From Natronosalvus rutilus (lineage in GTDB: Archaea; Halobacteriota; Halobacteria; Halobacteriales; Natrialbaceae): a DNA stretch of 64,000 nucleotides. The translations under genes and the position numbers were made by a program. Location of the stretch: the NCBI RefSeq assembly GCF_024204665.1, contig NZ_CP100355.1, positions 3,081,451 through 3,145,450 of the forward strand, in the 5' to 3' direction. The first letter of the stretch is position 1; each line of letters opens with the position of its first letter. The notes beneath the pieces were generated by a model. It searched no databases. It worked only from the letters and a program-made list of their open reading frames with translations, and had not been told where the DNA came from. This document shows, in pieces, positions 17,365 through 26,436 of this stretch.

Positions 17365-17547
17365 TTAGAACAGACCCATCGGGATCGCGAGGGTGATCGC
17401 GACGCCGATGACCATCACGACGAACCCGAACGCCGCATCGCGCGGCGAGAAGGCGCTCATCGGCGCGGTCGTTCGCTCGTCCTCGAGGTCGTGGCCGACC
17501 GTGGCTCCCGAATCCTCGTCGTGGGTGGGTTCCGTCTCGTCTGTCAT
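17365..17547 (-). CDS. Small haloarchaeal membrane protein (DUF7550-like)
   Basis: 60 residues: an acidic hydrophilic N-terminus (MTDETEPTHDEDSG) and one C-terminal membrane segment FGFVVMVIGVAITLAIPMGL. The organisation matches a small one-pass family I associate with DUF7550; that name is from memory. Diverges from hisF. A longer frame upstream to 17736 is not supported by composition. Confidence 0.6.
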   Translation of the reverse strand: MTDETEPTHDEDSGATVGHDLEDERTTAPMSAFSPRDAAFGFVVMVIGVAITLAIPMGLF

Positions 17548-17747
17548 ACGCGAGTGTTTCGGACTCGAGCACTTAAGCGCTACTAGACGACGGAAGACGA
17601 GTGGCGGATCACGAACGACTGACGACAGACGGCCGACCACCGTTGACTGGCCATAACACGCGCGGCTACACAATCCGAATCGGCGCGGACACGGGCATCT
17701 GCCGTGGTCGAAACCGTCAAACCCCGGTCGGCCCAACCTCGAGACAG

Positions 17748-18560
17748 ATGCTCACCAAGCGAATTATCCCGTGTATCGACGTCGACGTCGACGACGACGG
17801 GAACCCGGCGGTCTACACCGGGGTCAACTTCGAGAACCTCGAGTACACCGGCGACCCCGTCGAGATGGCTCGCGCGTACAACGAGGCCGGGGCCGACGAG
17901 TTCGTCTTCCTCGACATCACCGCCTCCGCCGAGGACCGCGAGACCATGCTCTCGGTCGTCGAGCGAGTCGCCGACGAGGTATTCATCCCGCTCACCGTCG
18001 GCGGCGGCATCCGAACCGTCGACGACATCAAGGAGACCCTGCGCGCGGGGGCCGACAAGGTCTCGATCACCACGGGCGCCCTCGAGCGTCCGGAACTCAT
18101 CAACGAGGGCGCCCGTGCGTTCGGCAGCCAGTGCATCGTCATCAGCGTCGACGCACGGCGACGGTTCGACGAAGGCGGCGAACACTACGTCGACGTCGAC
18201 GGCGAGTCCTGCTGGTTCGAGTGTACGAAGAAAGGCGGCCGCGAGGGGACCGGCATCGACGTCGTCGAGTGGGCCCAAGAGGCCCAGTCCCGGGGCGCCG
18301 GCGAGCTGTTCGTCAACTCGATCGACGCCGACGGGACGAAAGACGGCTACGACGTCCCGCTGATGCGGGCGGTCTCTGACGCGGTCGACACGCCGGTCAT
18401 CGCCTCCTCGGGCTGTGGCGGCCCCGAGGACATGTACGAGGTGTTCACCGAGGCGGACGCCGACGCCGGACTGGCCGCTTCCATCTTCCACTTCGGGGAG
18501 TACTCGATCGAGGAGGTCAAGCACTATCTCGACGAGCGCGACGTGCCGGTCAGGCTGTGA
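17748..18560 (+). CDS. hisF: Imidazole glycerol phosphate synthase cyclase subunit (HisF)
   Basis: 270 residues of a (beta/alpha)8 barrel forming IGP and AICAR from PRFAR in histidine synthesis. [13 protein letters not shown] holds catalytic Asp11; the phosphate sites LTVGGGIRT and [12 protein letters not shown], and [14 protein letters not shown] with the second catalytic Asp, are present. The ATG at 17748 gives the conserved N-terminus; the open frame back to 17601 is not coding. Standing alone here, away from other his genes. Confidence 0.96.
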   Translation: MLTKRIIPCIDVDVDDDGNPAVYTGVNFENLEYTGDPVEMARAYNEAGADEFVFLDITASAEDRETMLSVVERVADEVFIPLTVGGGIRTVDDIKETLRAGADKVSITTGALERPELINEGARAFGSQCIVISVDARRRFDEGGEHYVDVDGESCWFECTKKGGREGTGIDVVEWAQEAQSRGAGELFVNSIDADGTKDGYDVPLMRAVSDAVDTPVIASSGCGGPEDMYEVFTEADADAGLAASIFHFGEYSIEEVKHYLDERDVPVRL

Positions 18561-18783
18561 CCGCTCGCCGTCACCGCCGTCACTTTCAGGACTGAACGGG
18601 CGCGTTCGTCTTCGGGGCTCGCGTTCCGTCTCTCGAGTTGGACCATCCAGGACGGCCGATGCCTTCGCACTACTCATTCGGTTCGTATGACTCGAGACGT
18701 GCGACTCATGGCTGACGACTCACGCAGCGACCGGACCACGAACTATCCGTCTGTCACACCTGGCGAGAACAGCATCGAGATCC
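18561..18783. other. Convergent intergenic region, nothing recognised
   Basis: 223 bases between hisF and rpoL ends. Short frames exist but have unlike composition (Arg/Ser-rich) and no homology I can see. Confidence 0.4.
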
Positions 18784-19068
18784 TCAAATCGCCGCTTCGA
18801 ACGCGTCCCGGAACGCCGCCGTCTTCGACCGAACGTCGCCGGCCGCCTCCTCGAGCGCGTCGAGCGGTTCGACGTCGCCCTCGGTCTTGATCGTCAGAAT
18901 GGGATCTGTCTGACCGCCCGACTGCTCGGGGTTCATGTCGTACGTTGCCGCGCTCACGTCGTTGTGCTCGAGCAACGCGCCCTTGAGCACGTTCATGAAC
19001 GTGTGATCCTCGCCGACGATTTCGATCGAGAGTTCGTTCTCGCTGCTCTCGGTGACCCGCAGTTCCAT
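18784..19068 (-). CDS. rpoL: DNA-directed RNA polymerase subunit L
   Basis: 94 residues, archaeal Rpo11 homologue of eukaryotic RPB11/AC19. [35 protein letters not shown] and [10 protein letters not shown] are the conserved dimerisation-domain features; it pairs with RpoD. The ATG at 19068 fits the family length; the frame continuing to 19173 is probably untranslated. Diverges from the rhomboid gene. Confidence 0.95.
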   Translation of the reverse strand: MELRVTESSENELSIEIVGEDHTFMNVLKGALLEHNDVSAATYDMNPEQSGGQTDPILTIKTEGDVEPLDALEEAAGDVRSKTAAFRDAFEAAI

Positions 19069-19226
19069 GTCCCACTCTCCGGCCGTTGGCCGCTTGTACC
19101 TTTCGAAGCCGCTGGGGTCCAGCACTCGTTCGGGGTCGCCGTCGAATTCCCCTCGTCGAAAGTCGAACGACATTCGAGGCCTGCAGAGAGGGAAATCCCT
19201 ATACGGCTCCCCCCTTACCAGCAGAT

Positions 19227-21050
19227 ATGAACTGGCTGACGACCGGACTCACCGTACTCGTCGTCCTGACGGTGCTCGGCTCGCTGTTCGTCGTCAGCCG
19301 ACTCGATCCACGGGAGCGCCGCTGGCGGGACGTCCTCGAGGACCGGTTGGTACTCGGCGTGCCGTGGGGTACGCTGGTCGTCGTCGGCTTCGTGATCGCC
19401 GTCTACCTCTTCGTCCAGGACGGGATCACCGATTTCGACAACCCCGTCGTGACGCCGTTTCGTGCCTGGTCGTTCTTCTACCCGCTGGGCATCCTCACCG
19501 CCCCGTTCGCTCACGCCTACCCCGGCCACCTCACGGGGAACCTCATCGGCACCGTCGTCGTGGCTCCCATCGCCGAGTATGCGTGGGGGCACTACGCGGA
19601 CGGGAGCCGAACTCGAAACGTCAAGACGAACTCGAGCACGTCGCGCAGCCTCGCCTCGAGTCTCCTGACGAACCCGTGGCTCCGGGCGCTCGTCGTCTTC
19701 CCCGCAGGCGTCATCGTCGTCGGCGTGGTCACCGGCCTCTTCGCGCTGGGCCCCGTCATCGGCTTCTCGGGCGTCGTCTTCGCCTTCGCGGGCTTCGCGA
19801 TCGTTCGGTACCCGATCGTCACGTTGATCGGCGCAATCGGCGTCCACGGCACCTTGTCGACGATCTACGGCGCCCTCCAGCGCCCCATCGGGTGGTACGT
19901 CGTCCAGCCCCGACCGCCGACGGCTCCGTGGTGGGCGTCGACGGCCATCCAGGGCCACGCTCTCGGGTTCTTCGTCGGCCTCGTCGTCGCGCTCGTGATT
20001 TTCGACCGTCGGAACGACGGCTACCGGCCGGACCCGCTCGCACTCTGGCTCGCCGTCCTCGTCTACGGCTTCTCGAAGTCACTCTGGGCGATCTACTGGT
20101 TCGACGGCGCGAACCGGTACGTCCTGTTCCGGGGACCCGGCGTCGTGATCGTCGCCGCACTCGCCCTCGTTATCACTATCGCGGTGGCTGGCTCTCAGCA
20201 CTCGATCCTTCCCGCCCGCCTCGAGCGCAGGCTCTCGCGGCCGACCGCGCCGATACTCGAGGACGGCGGCCTCCTCTCCAGATTCCTGGCCGACGACGCG
20301 GCGACCGACGAGCGGATTCGCGAACTCGTCGCGCGACCGAAATCCCGGGTTCCGTCGCTCGCGAAGACGTCGCGCCAGTACACGGCCGTCGTGGTCGTCG
20401 TCGTCGTTCTCGCGGCGATTAGTGGGCCAGCGGTGCCGGTCAACCTGTTCGTCCTCGACGGGGACGACGCAGGCTCGACGGAGGGCGCGCTCGCCGTCGA
20501 GGACTACTTGATCACGTACGCCGAGAACGCCCAGAACCCGATCGCCTCCGTCGTCGACCTCGAGGCGTTCGACGCGGAAGGGGTCGAAGGCAGCGGCGTG
20601 ATCGTCTCGAGTCCCGACCGTCACATCTGGTCGGAGTCCGTCTCCGCCCAGCGCCTGGCCTTCAGCGGCTCGGAAACCATCCACGTCGGCGGTCCGGGCT
20701 GGCGGGAGTCGATCACCGCCACTCGCGCGGGGTGGACCCCCGCCGGGAACGATACCGTCTACCAGGTCTGGCTCGAACACGACGACCGGCGGGTGCTCGC
20801 TCACGCCTCTGAACCGTCGACGGCCAACGCGATAATCGACGGCAAGAACGTCACGATCGTACCCGACGACGGCGCGTTCGTCCTCGAGGTCAGCGCGAAC
20901 GAATCGGCCGACCCGGCTAGGGCAGACGTTCCGGCCGCCGACGAGTCAGTGACGGTCGACGGCCTGGAGTTCACTCGCCTCAGGAACGACCTGTTCGTGA
21001 CCACCGGCGAGACGACAGTCCAGATCGCGAGCAAGGAGCGGTACAAGTGA
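19227..21050 (+). CDS. Rhomboid intramembrane serine protease with long extracytoplasmic domain
   Basis: 607 residues. The first ~370 form a multi-pass rhomboid core with HLTGN (101-105), nucleophile Ser181 in GFSGVVFAF and general base His244 in [11 protein letters not shown]. Residues ~405-425 form a further membrane segment after a cytoplasmic linker, followed by a ~180-residue soluble C-terminal domain (from [16 protein letters not shown]). ATG at 19227 gives a typical hydrophobic start. Substrate unknown. Confidence 0.85.
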   Translation: MNWLTTGLTVLVVLTVLGSLFVVSRLDPRERRWRDVLEDRLVLGVPWGTLVVVGFVIAVYLFVQDGITDFDNPVVTPFRAWSFFYPLGILTAPFAHAYPGHLTGNLIGTVVVAPIAEYAWGHYADGSRTRNVKTNSSTSRSLASSLLTNPWLRALVVFPAGVIVVGVVTGLFALGPVIGFSGVVFAFAGFAIVRYPIVTLIGAIGVHGTLSTIYGALQRPIGWYVVQPRPPTAPWWASTAIQGHALGFFVGLVVALVIFDRRNDGYRPDPLALWLAVLVYGFSKSLWAIYWFDGANRYVLFRGPGVVIVAALALVITIAVAGSQHSILPARLERRLSRPTAPILEDGGLLSRFLADDAATDERIRELVARPKSRVPSLAKTSRQYTAVVVVVVVLAAISGPAVPVNLFVLDGDDAGSTEGALAVEDYLITYAENAQNPIASVVDLEAFDAEGVEGSGVIVSSPDRHIWSESVSAQRLAFSGSETIHVGGPGWRESITATRAGWTPAGNDTVYQVWLEHDDRRVLAHASEPSTANAIIDGKNVTIVPDDGAFVLEVSANESADPARADVPAADESVTVDGLEFTRLRNDLFVTTGETTVQIASKERYK

Positions 21051-21068
21051 CCGCGATCCGAACTCGAA

Positions 21069-21767
21069 CTACGACCGCGACCCCCTCTCCCGCCACTCGA
21101 CCCGAAACACCTCGGCCTCGAGCACCGCCCGCTCGCGGTCGTGGAAGGGGAATCGGTGGTCGACCGGAAACTCGGCTCCGAACGCGTGGGTGACGGTTCC
21201 ACCCTCGTCGGCCGCGAACGACTCGACGAACGCCTGGCTCCCCTCGTTGTGGATGGTGTAAGAGACGTCGGCCAGGTCGGCGGCGGCCTCGAGGAACCGT
21301 CGGTCGGCGTGGCGGTTACCGCGTTGTGCGCCGAACGGCGGGTTCGACAGGACGGTGACTGGCGCGGAGAATCTCCCCCGCTCGAGCGGGAGCCGAGTCA
21401 CGTCGGCTCGAATCCACTCGTAACCCGAATTCGGTCCGACGATCGAAGTTGCTCCGACCTCGCGGGCCGCCTCGTCGACGGTTTCTTCGTTGAGTCTCGC
21501 CTGGACCAGGGCGTCGGCGTCGACGTCGACCCCGACGACCCCATCGGGGGCGTACTGGCCCGCGGCCAGCGCCAGCATCCCTGTTCCGGTTCCGAGGTCG
21601 AGGACCGTCGCGCCGGTGAGGTCGCCCTGGACGGCGGCGAGGTGACCGAGGTGGGCGGCGAGCTCTGCGGGCGTGAGATACTGCTCGAGGTCGATATCGG
21701 GAGTAGGAAAATCAGCAACTGATTCGAGGACGCGGGCGAGTTGTCGGCGGGAGAGCCCCGAGGGCAT
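21069..21767 (-). CDS. METTL5-like N6-adenine methyltransferase
   Basis: 232 residues of a class I SAM methyltransferase. DLEQYLTPAELAAHLGHLA precedes the SAM motif VLDLGTGTGMLALAAG, and the catalytic SNPPFGAQRGNRHADR is the NPPF motif with the extension seen in METTL5-type rRNA m6A enzymes. A late NEGSQAFVESFA also fits. Probably modifies rRNA. It starts 3 bases after the stop of the 21771 gene, forming a two-gene operon. Confidence 0.87.
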   Translation of the reverse strand: MPSGLSRRQLARVLESVADFPTPDIDLEQYLTPAELAAHLGHLAAVQGDLTGATVLDLGTGTGMLALAAGQYAPDGVVGVDVDADALVQARLNEETVDEAAREVGATSIVGPNSGYEWIRADVTRLPLERGRFSAPVTVLSNPPFGAQRGNRHADRRFLEAAADLADVSYTIHNEGSQAFVESFAADEGGTVTHAFGAEFPVDHRFPFHDRERAVLEAEVFRVEWRERGSRS

Positions 21768-21770
21768 CGC

Positions 21771-22178
21771 CTACGCTTCGCGGTCGAGGGTAATGGGTGC
21801 GTCGAGTTCGAACGCGAGCCCCTCGCGGTCGGCGCGTTCCGCGCAGGCCTCGAGCGCGGGGCGGACCTTCTCGGCGTTCGCGACGTCGTCGCAATCGACG
21901 GTCACGGTGCCGACGCCGAGGAACGCACCGGCGCGAACGTAGCTTCGCACCCGGTCGATTTCGGCTTGCGTCTCGAGCGAACAGTCCTCGGCGAAACAGG
22001 CGTTGACCGTCAGCCCGGCCGGGAAGAGGTCGTTTCGCGTGAACACGCGCTTGAGGTCGCGCAGGTACTCGGGGGCCGTCGAGTCGAGATCCGAGGCGTC
22101 GAGTGCCACGGGAGTGACGTCGGTCGGCCGACAGCGGTCGATCGTTCGCTCGAACTGGGGGGACGAAGTGGTGCTCAT
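21771..22178 (-). CDS. Conserved hypothetical protein upstream of METTL5-like gene
   Basis: 135 residues starting MSTTSSPQFERTIDRC. Alternating beta/alpha features and GVGTVTVDCDDVANAEKVRP are visible, with four Cys (e.g. NACFAEDC), but I recognise no family. An AT-rich element (AATTATTT on the minus strand, about 22206-22213) lies at leaderless spacing from the ATG at 22178. Tight coupling with the methyltransferase suggests a role in rRNA or translation, which is inference. Confidence 0.7.
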   Translation of the reverse strand: MSTTSSPQFERTIDRCRPTDVTPVALDASDLDSTAPEYLRDLKRVFTRNDLFPAGLTVNACFAEDCSLETQAEIDRVRSYVRAGAFLGVGTVTVDCDDVANAEKVRPALEACAERADREGLAFELDAPITLDREA

Positions 22179-22309
22179 ACGACGGCATACACAGGCTGCA
22201 TACAAATAATTTTGCAAATGCTCAGTAGTAATATGGCCTGGGGTTGAACGACGGTAGTTCGCCGTGAGCGCCAGTGCCAGTGTCAGCGCCAGCGGACCGA
22301 GAACATACA

Positions 22310-22318
22310 CTTAAGATA
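22310..22318 (+). promoter_or_regulatory. TATA box for the 22340 zinc-ribbon gene
   Basis: ACTTAAGAT is 22-30 bases ahead of the ATG at 22340. It supports the short 56-residue product over a longer in-frame extension. Confidence 0.5.
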
Positions 22319-22339
22319 GCTGCCTGTCATGCCGTAGCC

Positions 22340-22510
22340 ATGGACGACTGCCCACGGTGCCAGGCTCCACTCGAGCGGCTCACGCTGGGGGAGGTCACGA
22401 CGATCGCATGTAGTCGATGCGGTTTCGCGGACGTACCCGTCGAACACGAGAGCCGAGAGATGGCGTTCGAATCCTGGCAAGACGCATTCAACCGCTTTTA
22501 CGAGACCTGA
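22340..22510 (+). CDS. Small zinc-ribbon protein
   Basis: 56 residues with two CxxC pairs, CPRCQAPLERL and IACSRCGF, forming a zinc ribbon (MDDCPRC start). The C-terminal half (FESWQDAFNRFYET) is probably helical. Haloarchaea have many such one-domain proteins; partner and role are unknown. The start is supported by the TATA box at 22310-22318. Confidence 0.75.
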   Translation: MDDCPRCQAPLERLTLGEVTTIACSRCGFADVPVEHESREMAFESWQDAFNRFYET

Positions 22511-22587
22511 CGGTCGCTGACGGCCGTCGAGTTCGGGGGAAACGCCGTCGAAGAAAAACGTGAATTGGGAACCGAGAACCGAACGAG

Positions 22588-23613
22588 TTACTCGCTCGCA
22601 GCCGTCGCTTCGGCTTCCTCTTCCTCGTAGTCGACGTCCTCGTCCGAACGAGCGGCGACGAGTCCACCGCGAGCGACGCTGTACAGCGGCTCGTCGGCGT
22701 GGCTCACACCGCTGATCGAGAACGGGATCGCCGCGTCCTGGAGGTGGTCGCGGAACAGCGCCTCGAAGCCGTTGGGGCTCGAGGTCCCGCCGGTGACGAC
22801 CACGGGTACGTCGAGGCCTTCCTCGACGTCTTCGTCGTCGACTTCCTTGACGATGTTCTCGATGACGTAGTCGAGGAGGTTCTCGTAGTAAATCGAGAGC
22901 GCACCTTCGACGCCGCCGACGTCAGTGGTGAAGTCGAGTTCGAAGTTGTCCTCCTTGATGGAGGTGACCTTGTCGACCGGGGTACCGGTCGCGCGGGCGG
23001 CCTGCTCGTCGATCCAGTCGCCACCGCGGGCGACGGAGAACTTCATGACCGGGACCGCGTAGTACGCCAGACAGACGTTCGTCATCCCGGCGCCGAAACT
23101 GATGCCGAGGCCGGTGAAGTTGTTGTCCGCGAGTTCCGAGTAGATGACGGACATCCCCTCGTTGATCGGTTCGGCGTCGTAGCCGATGTCGTTGAGGAAC
23201 GACTCGATCGTCTTCTGGTGATAGAGCGTCGAGAGATCGTCGTCGATCGGATCGGCTGGCGTCGAGAAGTAGAGTTTCTCGTCGGGGTAGGACGGTTCGC
23301 CGACGACCTGCTCGATGATGAGTTTCATCATCGGAATGGCGCTCTTCTCGTCGGCCGAGAGGATGCCGTGTTTCATCGGCCGGCGAGTTTCTTTGTTGAA
23401 GATGTTCGCGAAGTTGAGGGCGTCGTCACCGACGACGTACACCTTGTCGTCCTTTCGGATGTGAAGGACTTCGCTCCGCGAGAGCATCTGCTCCGCCATG
23501 TCGGAGTATTCGATTTCCACGAAGGAGTTACGCTGCTGCACAAATACGGTATCGGAACCATCCTGCTGTGCCGACAGGATGTTCATTGTTCCAACGTCTA
23601 GGCCTTTGGCCAT
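22588..23613 (-). CDS. Salactin-type actin homologue
   Basis: 341 residues of the actin/MreB/ParM superfamily. Phosphate-1 loop GLDVGT (4-9), phosphate-2 loop [12 protein letters not shown] (169-180) and adenosine motif TGGTSSPNG (274-282) are present. Sequence style and length fit salactin, the dynamically unstable haloarchaeal actin known from Halobacterium; that assignment is from memory. The acidic C-terminal tail ([18 protein letters not shown]) is extended. The gene 97 bases upstream on the same strand encodes a membrane protein, a possible partner. Confidence 0.87.
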   Translation of the reverse strand: MAKGLDVGTMNILSAQQDGSDTVFVQQRNSFVEIEYSDMAEQMLSRSEVLHIRKDDKVYVVGDDALNFANIFNKETRRPMKHGILSADEKSAIPMMKLIIEQVVGEPSYPDEKLYFSTPADPIDDDLSTLYHQKTIESFLNDIGYDAEPINEGMSVIYSELADNNFTGLGISFGAGMTNVCLAYYAVPVMKFSVARGGDWIDEQAARATGTPVDKVTSIKEDNFELDFTTDVGGVEGALSIYYENLLDYVIENIVKEVDDEDVEEGLDVPVVVTGGTSSPNGFEALFRDHLQDAAIPFSISGVSHADEPLYSVARGGLVAARSDEDVDYEEEEAEATAASE

Positions 23614-23635
23614 GTTTCCTCAACTCCACTGACGG

Positions 23636-23644
23636 ATTATAAAT
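23636..23644 (-). promoter_or_regulatory. Promoter TATA of the salactin gene
   Basis: ATTATAAAT (minus strand ATTTATAAT) is 23-31 bases ahead of the ATG at 23613 in an AT-rich gap, matching a strong leaderless haloarchaeal promoter. Salactin thus likely has its own promoter apart from the upstream membrane-protein gene. Confidence 0.65.
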
Positions 23645-23709
23645 CTATGTGCGTTTATTTCCAGTACTGATAGATATTATAAACTCGGATTACTCCACTC
23701 GCCAGCGCG

Positions 23710-24618
23710 TTAATTACGATTTACCAGCGAACGCAAGCGCTCGAGCAGCCCCGAGAACGGGTTCGCGATGCGACGACCCCCGGCCTCTTCGGCGGCCTGT
23801 TCCTTGCGTCGCTGTTCGCGCAGTTCCTTGAGTTTCTGGGTCTGGTCGTCGACCGACGACTCCGAGACGGCGGTCTTCTTCTCCCCACCTTTGAGTCCCT
23901 TGAGGCCCGCGACCTGCGTGTCGACGCCGCTCGAGCGGGTCGTCTTCGTCGCCATGTTCGTGTCCAGGTTCTCGCTGTCGAACTCGTGGTCCGAAAAGGT
24001 CAGTCGCTTGTGCTCGGACTTCTCGACGCCACCCCAGGAGAGTTCGACGCCCTCCATCGCGGCGTCGATGTCGTCTCGAATTTCCTCGTCGGAGTAGGTG
24101 AGTTCCTCGCCGTCGTCGTCCGTTTTCACGTCGTCGACGGCTCGGGCCATCTCGAGGTAGTGCGCGATCAGCGCCGCCCCCGTCGAGGCGGTGACGCCGG
24201 CGAGTCCGACGGCGTAGACCGCGACGATCTGGGCGGTGTAATCGTTCCCGTACCCGTTCCAGTGATCGGGGTAGGCGTACAGGAATCCACCGACGGCCAC
24301 GACCGTGACGGCGAGCCCGGCGATCGAGGTGTACAGGACCCGTCGTTCCGACGGGAGCAAGACCACGATCCCTAGCATCAGGACGGGAAGCGAGACCATC
24401 GCGACGGAGTACGCCGGCTGTACCCACGCGAGGTGCGCCGGGGAGCGAGGCTCGAGCGTGCTACTCCACAGGTAGATGAGTAGCGCGACGATCGCGAATC
24501 CGATACCACCGAGAAACAGTCCGAACCCGACGTACACATCGGTCCGGTCGTCCGGTTCGCCGATGTAGCGCCGGTAGAGGTCGAACAGGTACCCATCTGC
24601 AGGGTCTTCGGCTGCCAT
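23710..24618 (-). CDS. Membrane protein upstream of salactin (DUF7139-like)
   Basis: 302 residues: about five hydrophobic segments (FGLFLGGIGFAIVALLIYLW, YSVAMVSLPVLMLGIVVLL, LYTSIAGLAVTVVAVGGFLY, IVAVYAVGLAGVTASTGAALIAHYL) up to about residue 155, then a charged cytoplasmic tail with a Lys/Glu/Arg helix (TQKLKELREQRRKEQAAEE). I associate it with DUF7139 from memory. Neighbourhood suggests it could tether or regulate the salactin filament; untested. Confidence 0.65.
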   Translation of the reverse strand: MAAEDPADGYLFDLYRRYIGEPDDRTDVYVGFGLFLGGIGFAIVALLIYLWSSTLEPRSPAHLAWVQPAYSVAMVSLPVLMLGIVVLLPSERRVLYTSIAGLAVTVVAVGGFLYAYPDHWNGYGNDYTAQIVAVYAVGLAGVTASTGAALIAHYLEMARAVDDVKTDDDGEELTYSDEEIRDDIDAAMEGVELSWGGVEKSEHKRLTFSDHEFDSENLDTNMATKTTRSSGVDTQVAGLKGLKGGEKKTAVSESSVDDQTQKLKELREQRRKEQAAEEAGGRRIANPFSGLLERLRSLVNRN

Positions 24619-24738
24619 TGACCTCCATTTACCCTCCAGTATTATGACTGTTGGGACGAAAAATACTCGCTTCGTTTGCGATTGGTTCGAGCTGAACGCG
24701 AGTGACCAGAACGGTGGTTCAGGTCGATGGGACGCCGC

Positions 24739-25131
24739 TCAGTCGTGACAACAGCCGCCAGCCTCGCCGCCGAAGTCGACCGCGAGCGGGTCCGAAATCG
24801 CCCGGTTGATCGACTCGAGGCGCGCCGTCAGGTCGCCCTTCGCCTCGAGGAAGTCGGCCATCGGTTCCATCGCGTGCAGTTCCTCCTGAGTCTCCTGGAG
24901 GTGTTGCAGGTCCTCCTGGGAGGCCGTCCCCGTCTGACGGGCCATCATGAACTCCTGGCGTACGCGCTCGAACTCGTCGATCTTCGCCTGGACCTCTTCG
25001 TCCGCTTCGACGGCGCGCTGGGCCTCTTCGAAGGCCTCGTACTCGGGCAGGGTCGTGATAGCTTCGCCGAGTTCTTCGCCGAGGGATTCGACGTCGGTCT
25101 CGGTCGGGTCGGGGGCGGTTTCGACGCTCAT
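24739..25131 (-). CDS. YlbF/YmcA (RicA-type) family protein
   Basis: 130 residues, mostly helical: LGEELGEAITTLPEYEAFEEAQRAVEADEEVQAKIDEFERVRQEF is the YlbF-type helical core. The unusual C-terminus ends GGEAGGCCHD, a Cys-Cys-His cluster that could bind a metal or Fe-S cluster; in Bacillus the Ric complex also carries Fe-S clusters, so the link is suggestive but inferred. Diverges from dph2. Confidence 0.8.
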   Translation of the reverse strand: MSVETAPDPTETDVESLGEELGEAITTLPEYEAFEEAQRAVEADEEVQAKIDEFERVRQEFMMARQTGTASQEDLQHLQETQEELHAMEPMADFLEAKGDLTARLESINRAISDPLAVDFGGEAGGCCHD

Positions 25132-25228
25132 GAACCCAGGTTGGGACGCGGGCCGTTTGTATGTGCCGGATCAGTCGTCGGCGCCGCAAACCCGCGTCGT
25201 TTTACGTCCGCGTCCGCAATATCGTCCA

Positions 25229-26278
25229 ATGAGCCAGGAGTCGGAGTACAGCGAGGGTGACCTCCGGAACACGGGTATGTCCCTCAAACACGATCGGGAA
25301 TGGGACTACGAACTCGAGCGAATCGTCGAGGCCGTTGAGGAGAAGGACGCAAAGAAGATTGGGTTGCAGTTTCCCGAGGGATTGAAACGCCGCGGCCCGA
25401 AGGTGGCCGATGACCTCCGGGAACTGGTCCCCGAGGACGTGACGATCATGCTCTCGGGCCAGCCCTGCTACGGCGCCTGCGATCTGGACACCTACCTGAT
25501 GAAACGCACCGACGTGTTCGTCCACTTCGGCCACTCGCCGATGAAGGACACGGACAAGGTGATCTACGTCCCGCTGTTCTCGAACGTCGAGGTGACCCCG
25601 ATCATCGAGGAAGCCCTCGAGACGCTCGAGCCGGCCGAGGAGACGCCGGAAGTCGGGCTCGTCACCACCGCCCAGCACATGAACCGGTTCGAGGAGATGC
25701 GCGATTTCCTCGAGGATCGGGGCTACGACGTGAAGACGCGTCGCGGCGACGACCGCCTGACCCACGAGGGACAGGTGCTAGGGTGCAACTACGCCAGCGC
25801 GGACGTGCCCGCCGACCAGGTGCTCTACGTCGGCGGCGGCAAGTTCCACCCGCTCGGCCTGGCGATGGAACACCCAGACAAGCATGTCGTCATCGCCGAC
25901 CCCGTCAACAACGTCGTCACCGTCGCTGACACGGAGAAGTTCATGAAACAGCGCTACGGCGCCGTCCACCGCGCAATGGACGCCGAGAAGTGGGGCGTCA
26001 TCTTCTGTACCAAAATCGGGCAGGGCCGCTGGGAGAAGGCCCAGGAGATCCTCGAGGACAACGACGACGCCTACCTCATCACGATGGACGAGGTCACCCC
26101 CGACCGCCTGCGCAACTTCGACATGGACGCGTTCGTCAACACCGGCTGTCCCCGAATCACGACCGACGACGGTCCCCGCTTCCACAAGCCGATGCTCACC
26201 CCCGGCGAGTACGAGATCGCCGTCGGGAACGAACCCCTCGAGAACCTCGAGTTCGACACGTTTCACGGGACCTGGTGA
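25229..26278 (+). CDS. dph2: Diphthamide synthase Dph2
   Basis: 349 residues, radical-SAM-like enzyme that transfers the 3-amino-3-carboxypropyl group of SAM to the EF-2 histidine. GLQFPEGLKRRGPKVADDL and cluster-binding Cys: Cys80 (or Cys84) in SGQPCYGACD, Cys186 in VLGCNYAS and Cys307 in VNTGCPRI. GVIFCTKIGQGRWEKA is also conserved. ATG at 25229 gives the family length; a longer 5' frame is shadow of the YlbF-like gene. Confidence 0.93.
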   Translation: MSQESEYSEGDLRNTGMSLKHDREWDYELERIVEAVEEKDAKKIGLQFPEGLKRRGPKVADDLRELVPEDVTIMLSGQPCYGACDLDTYLMKRTDVFVHFGHSPMKDTDKVIYVPLFSNVEVTPIIEEALETLEPAEETPEVGLVTTAQHMNRFEEMRDFLEDRGYDVKTRRGDDRLTHEGQVLGCNYASADVPADQVLYVGGGKFHPLGLAMEHPDKHVVIADPVNNVVTVADTEKFMKQRYGAVHRAMDAEKWGVIFCTKIGQGRWEKAQEILEDNDDAYLITMDEVTPDRLRNFDMDAFVNTGCPRITTDDGPRFHKPMLTPGEYEIAVGNEPLENLEFDTFHGTW

Positions 26279-26304
26279 GCACAGACGCAACCGATTCGAC
26301 TTTA

Positions 26305-26319
26305 CTATATCTACTATAG
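26305..26319. promoter_or_regulatory. CTATA-N5-TATAG dyad downstream of dph2
   Basis: CTATATCTACTATAG, arms CTATA and TATAG around 5 bases, within an AT-rich block. A nested dyad (ACTATAG at 26313-26319 with CTATAGT at 26335-26341) extends it. Matches a second site at 37882-37896. Could be an operator for the MBL-fold gene or a terminator of dph2. Confidence 0.4.
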
Positions 26320-26436
26320 CATTCCCCATAAATTCTATAGTATCTCTGACAGCTGCCAGTGCTCGAGAGAACCCAGAATTTTGCGAGTGAAAATCGAACG
26401 ACAACACTTACCCACCGTCCTCACACAGACTTGAGT

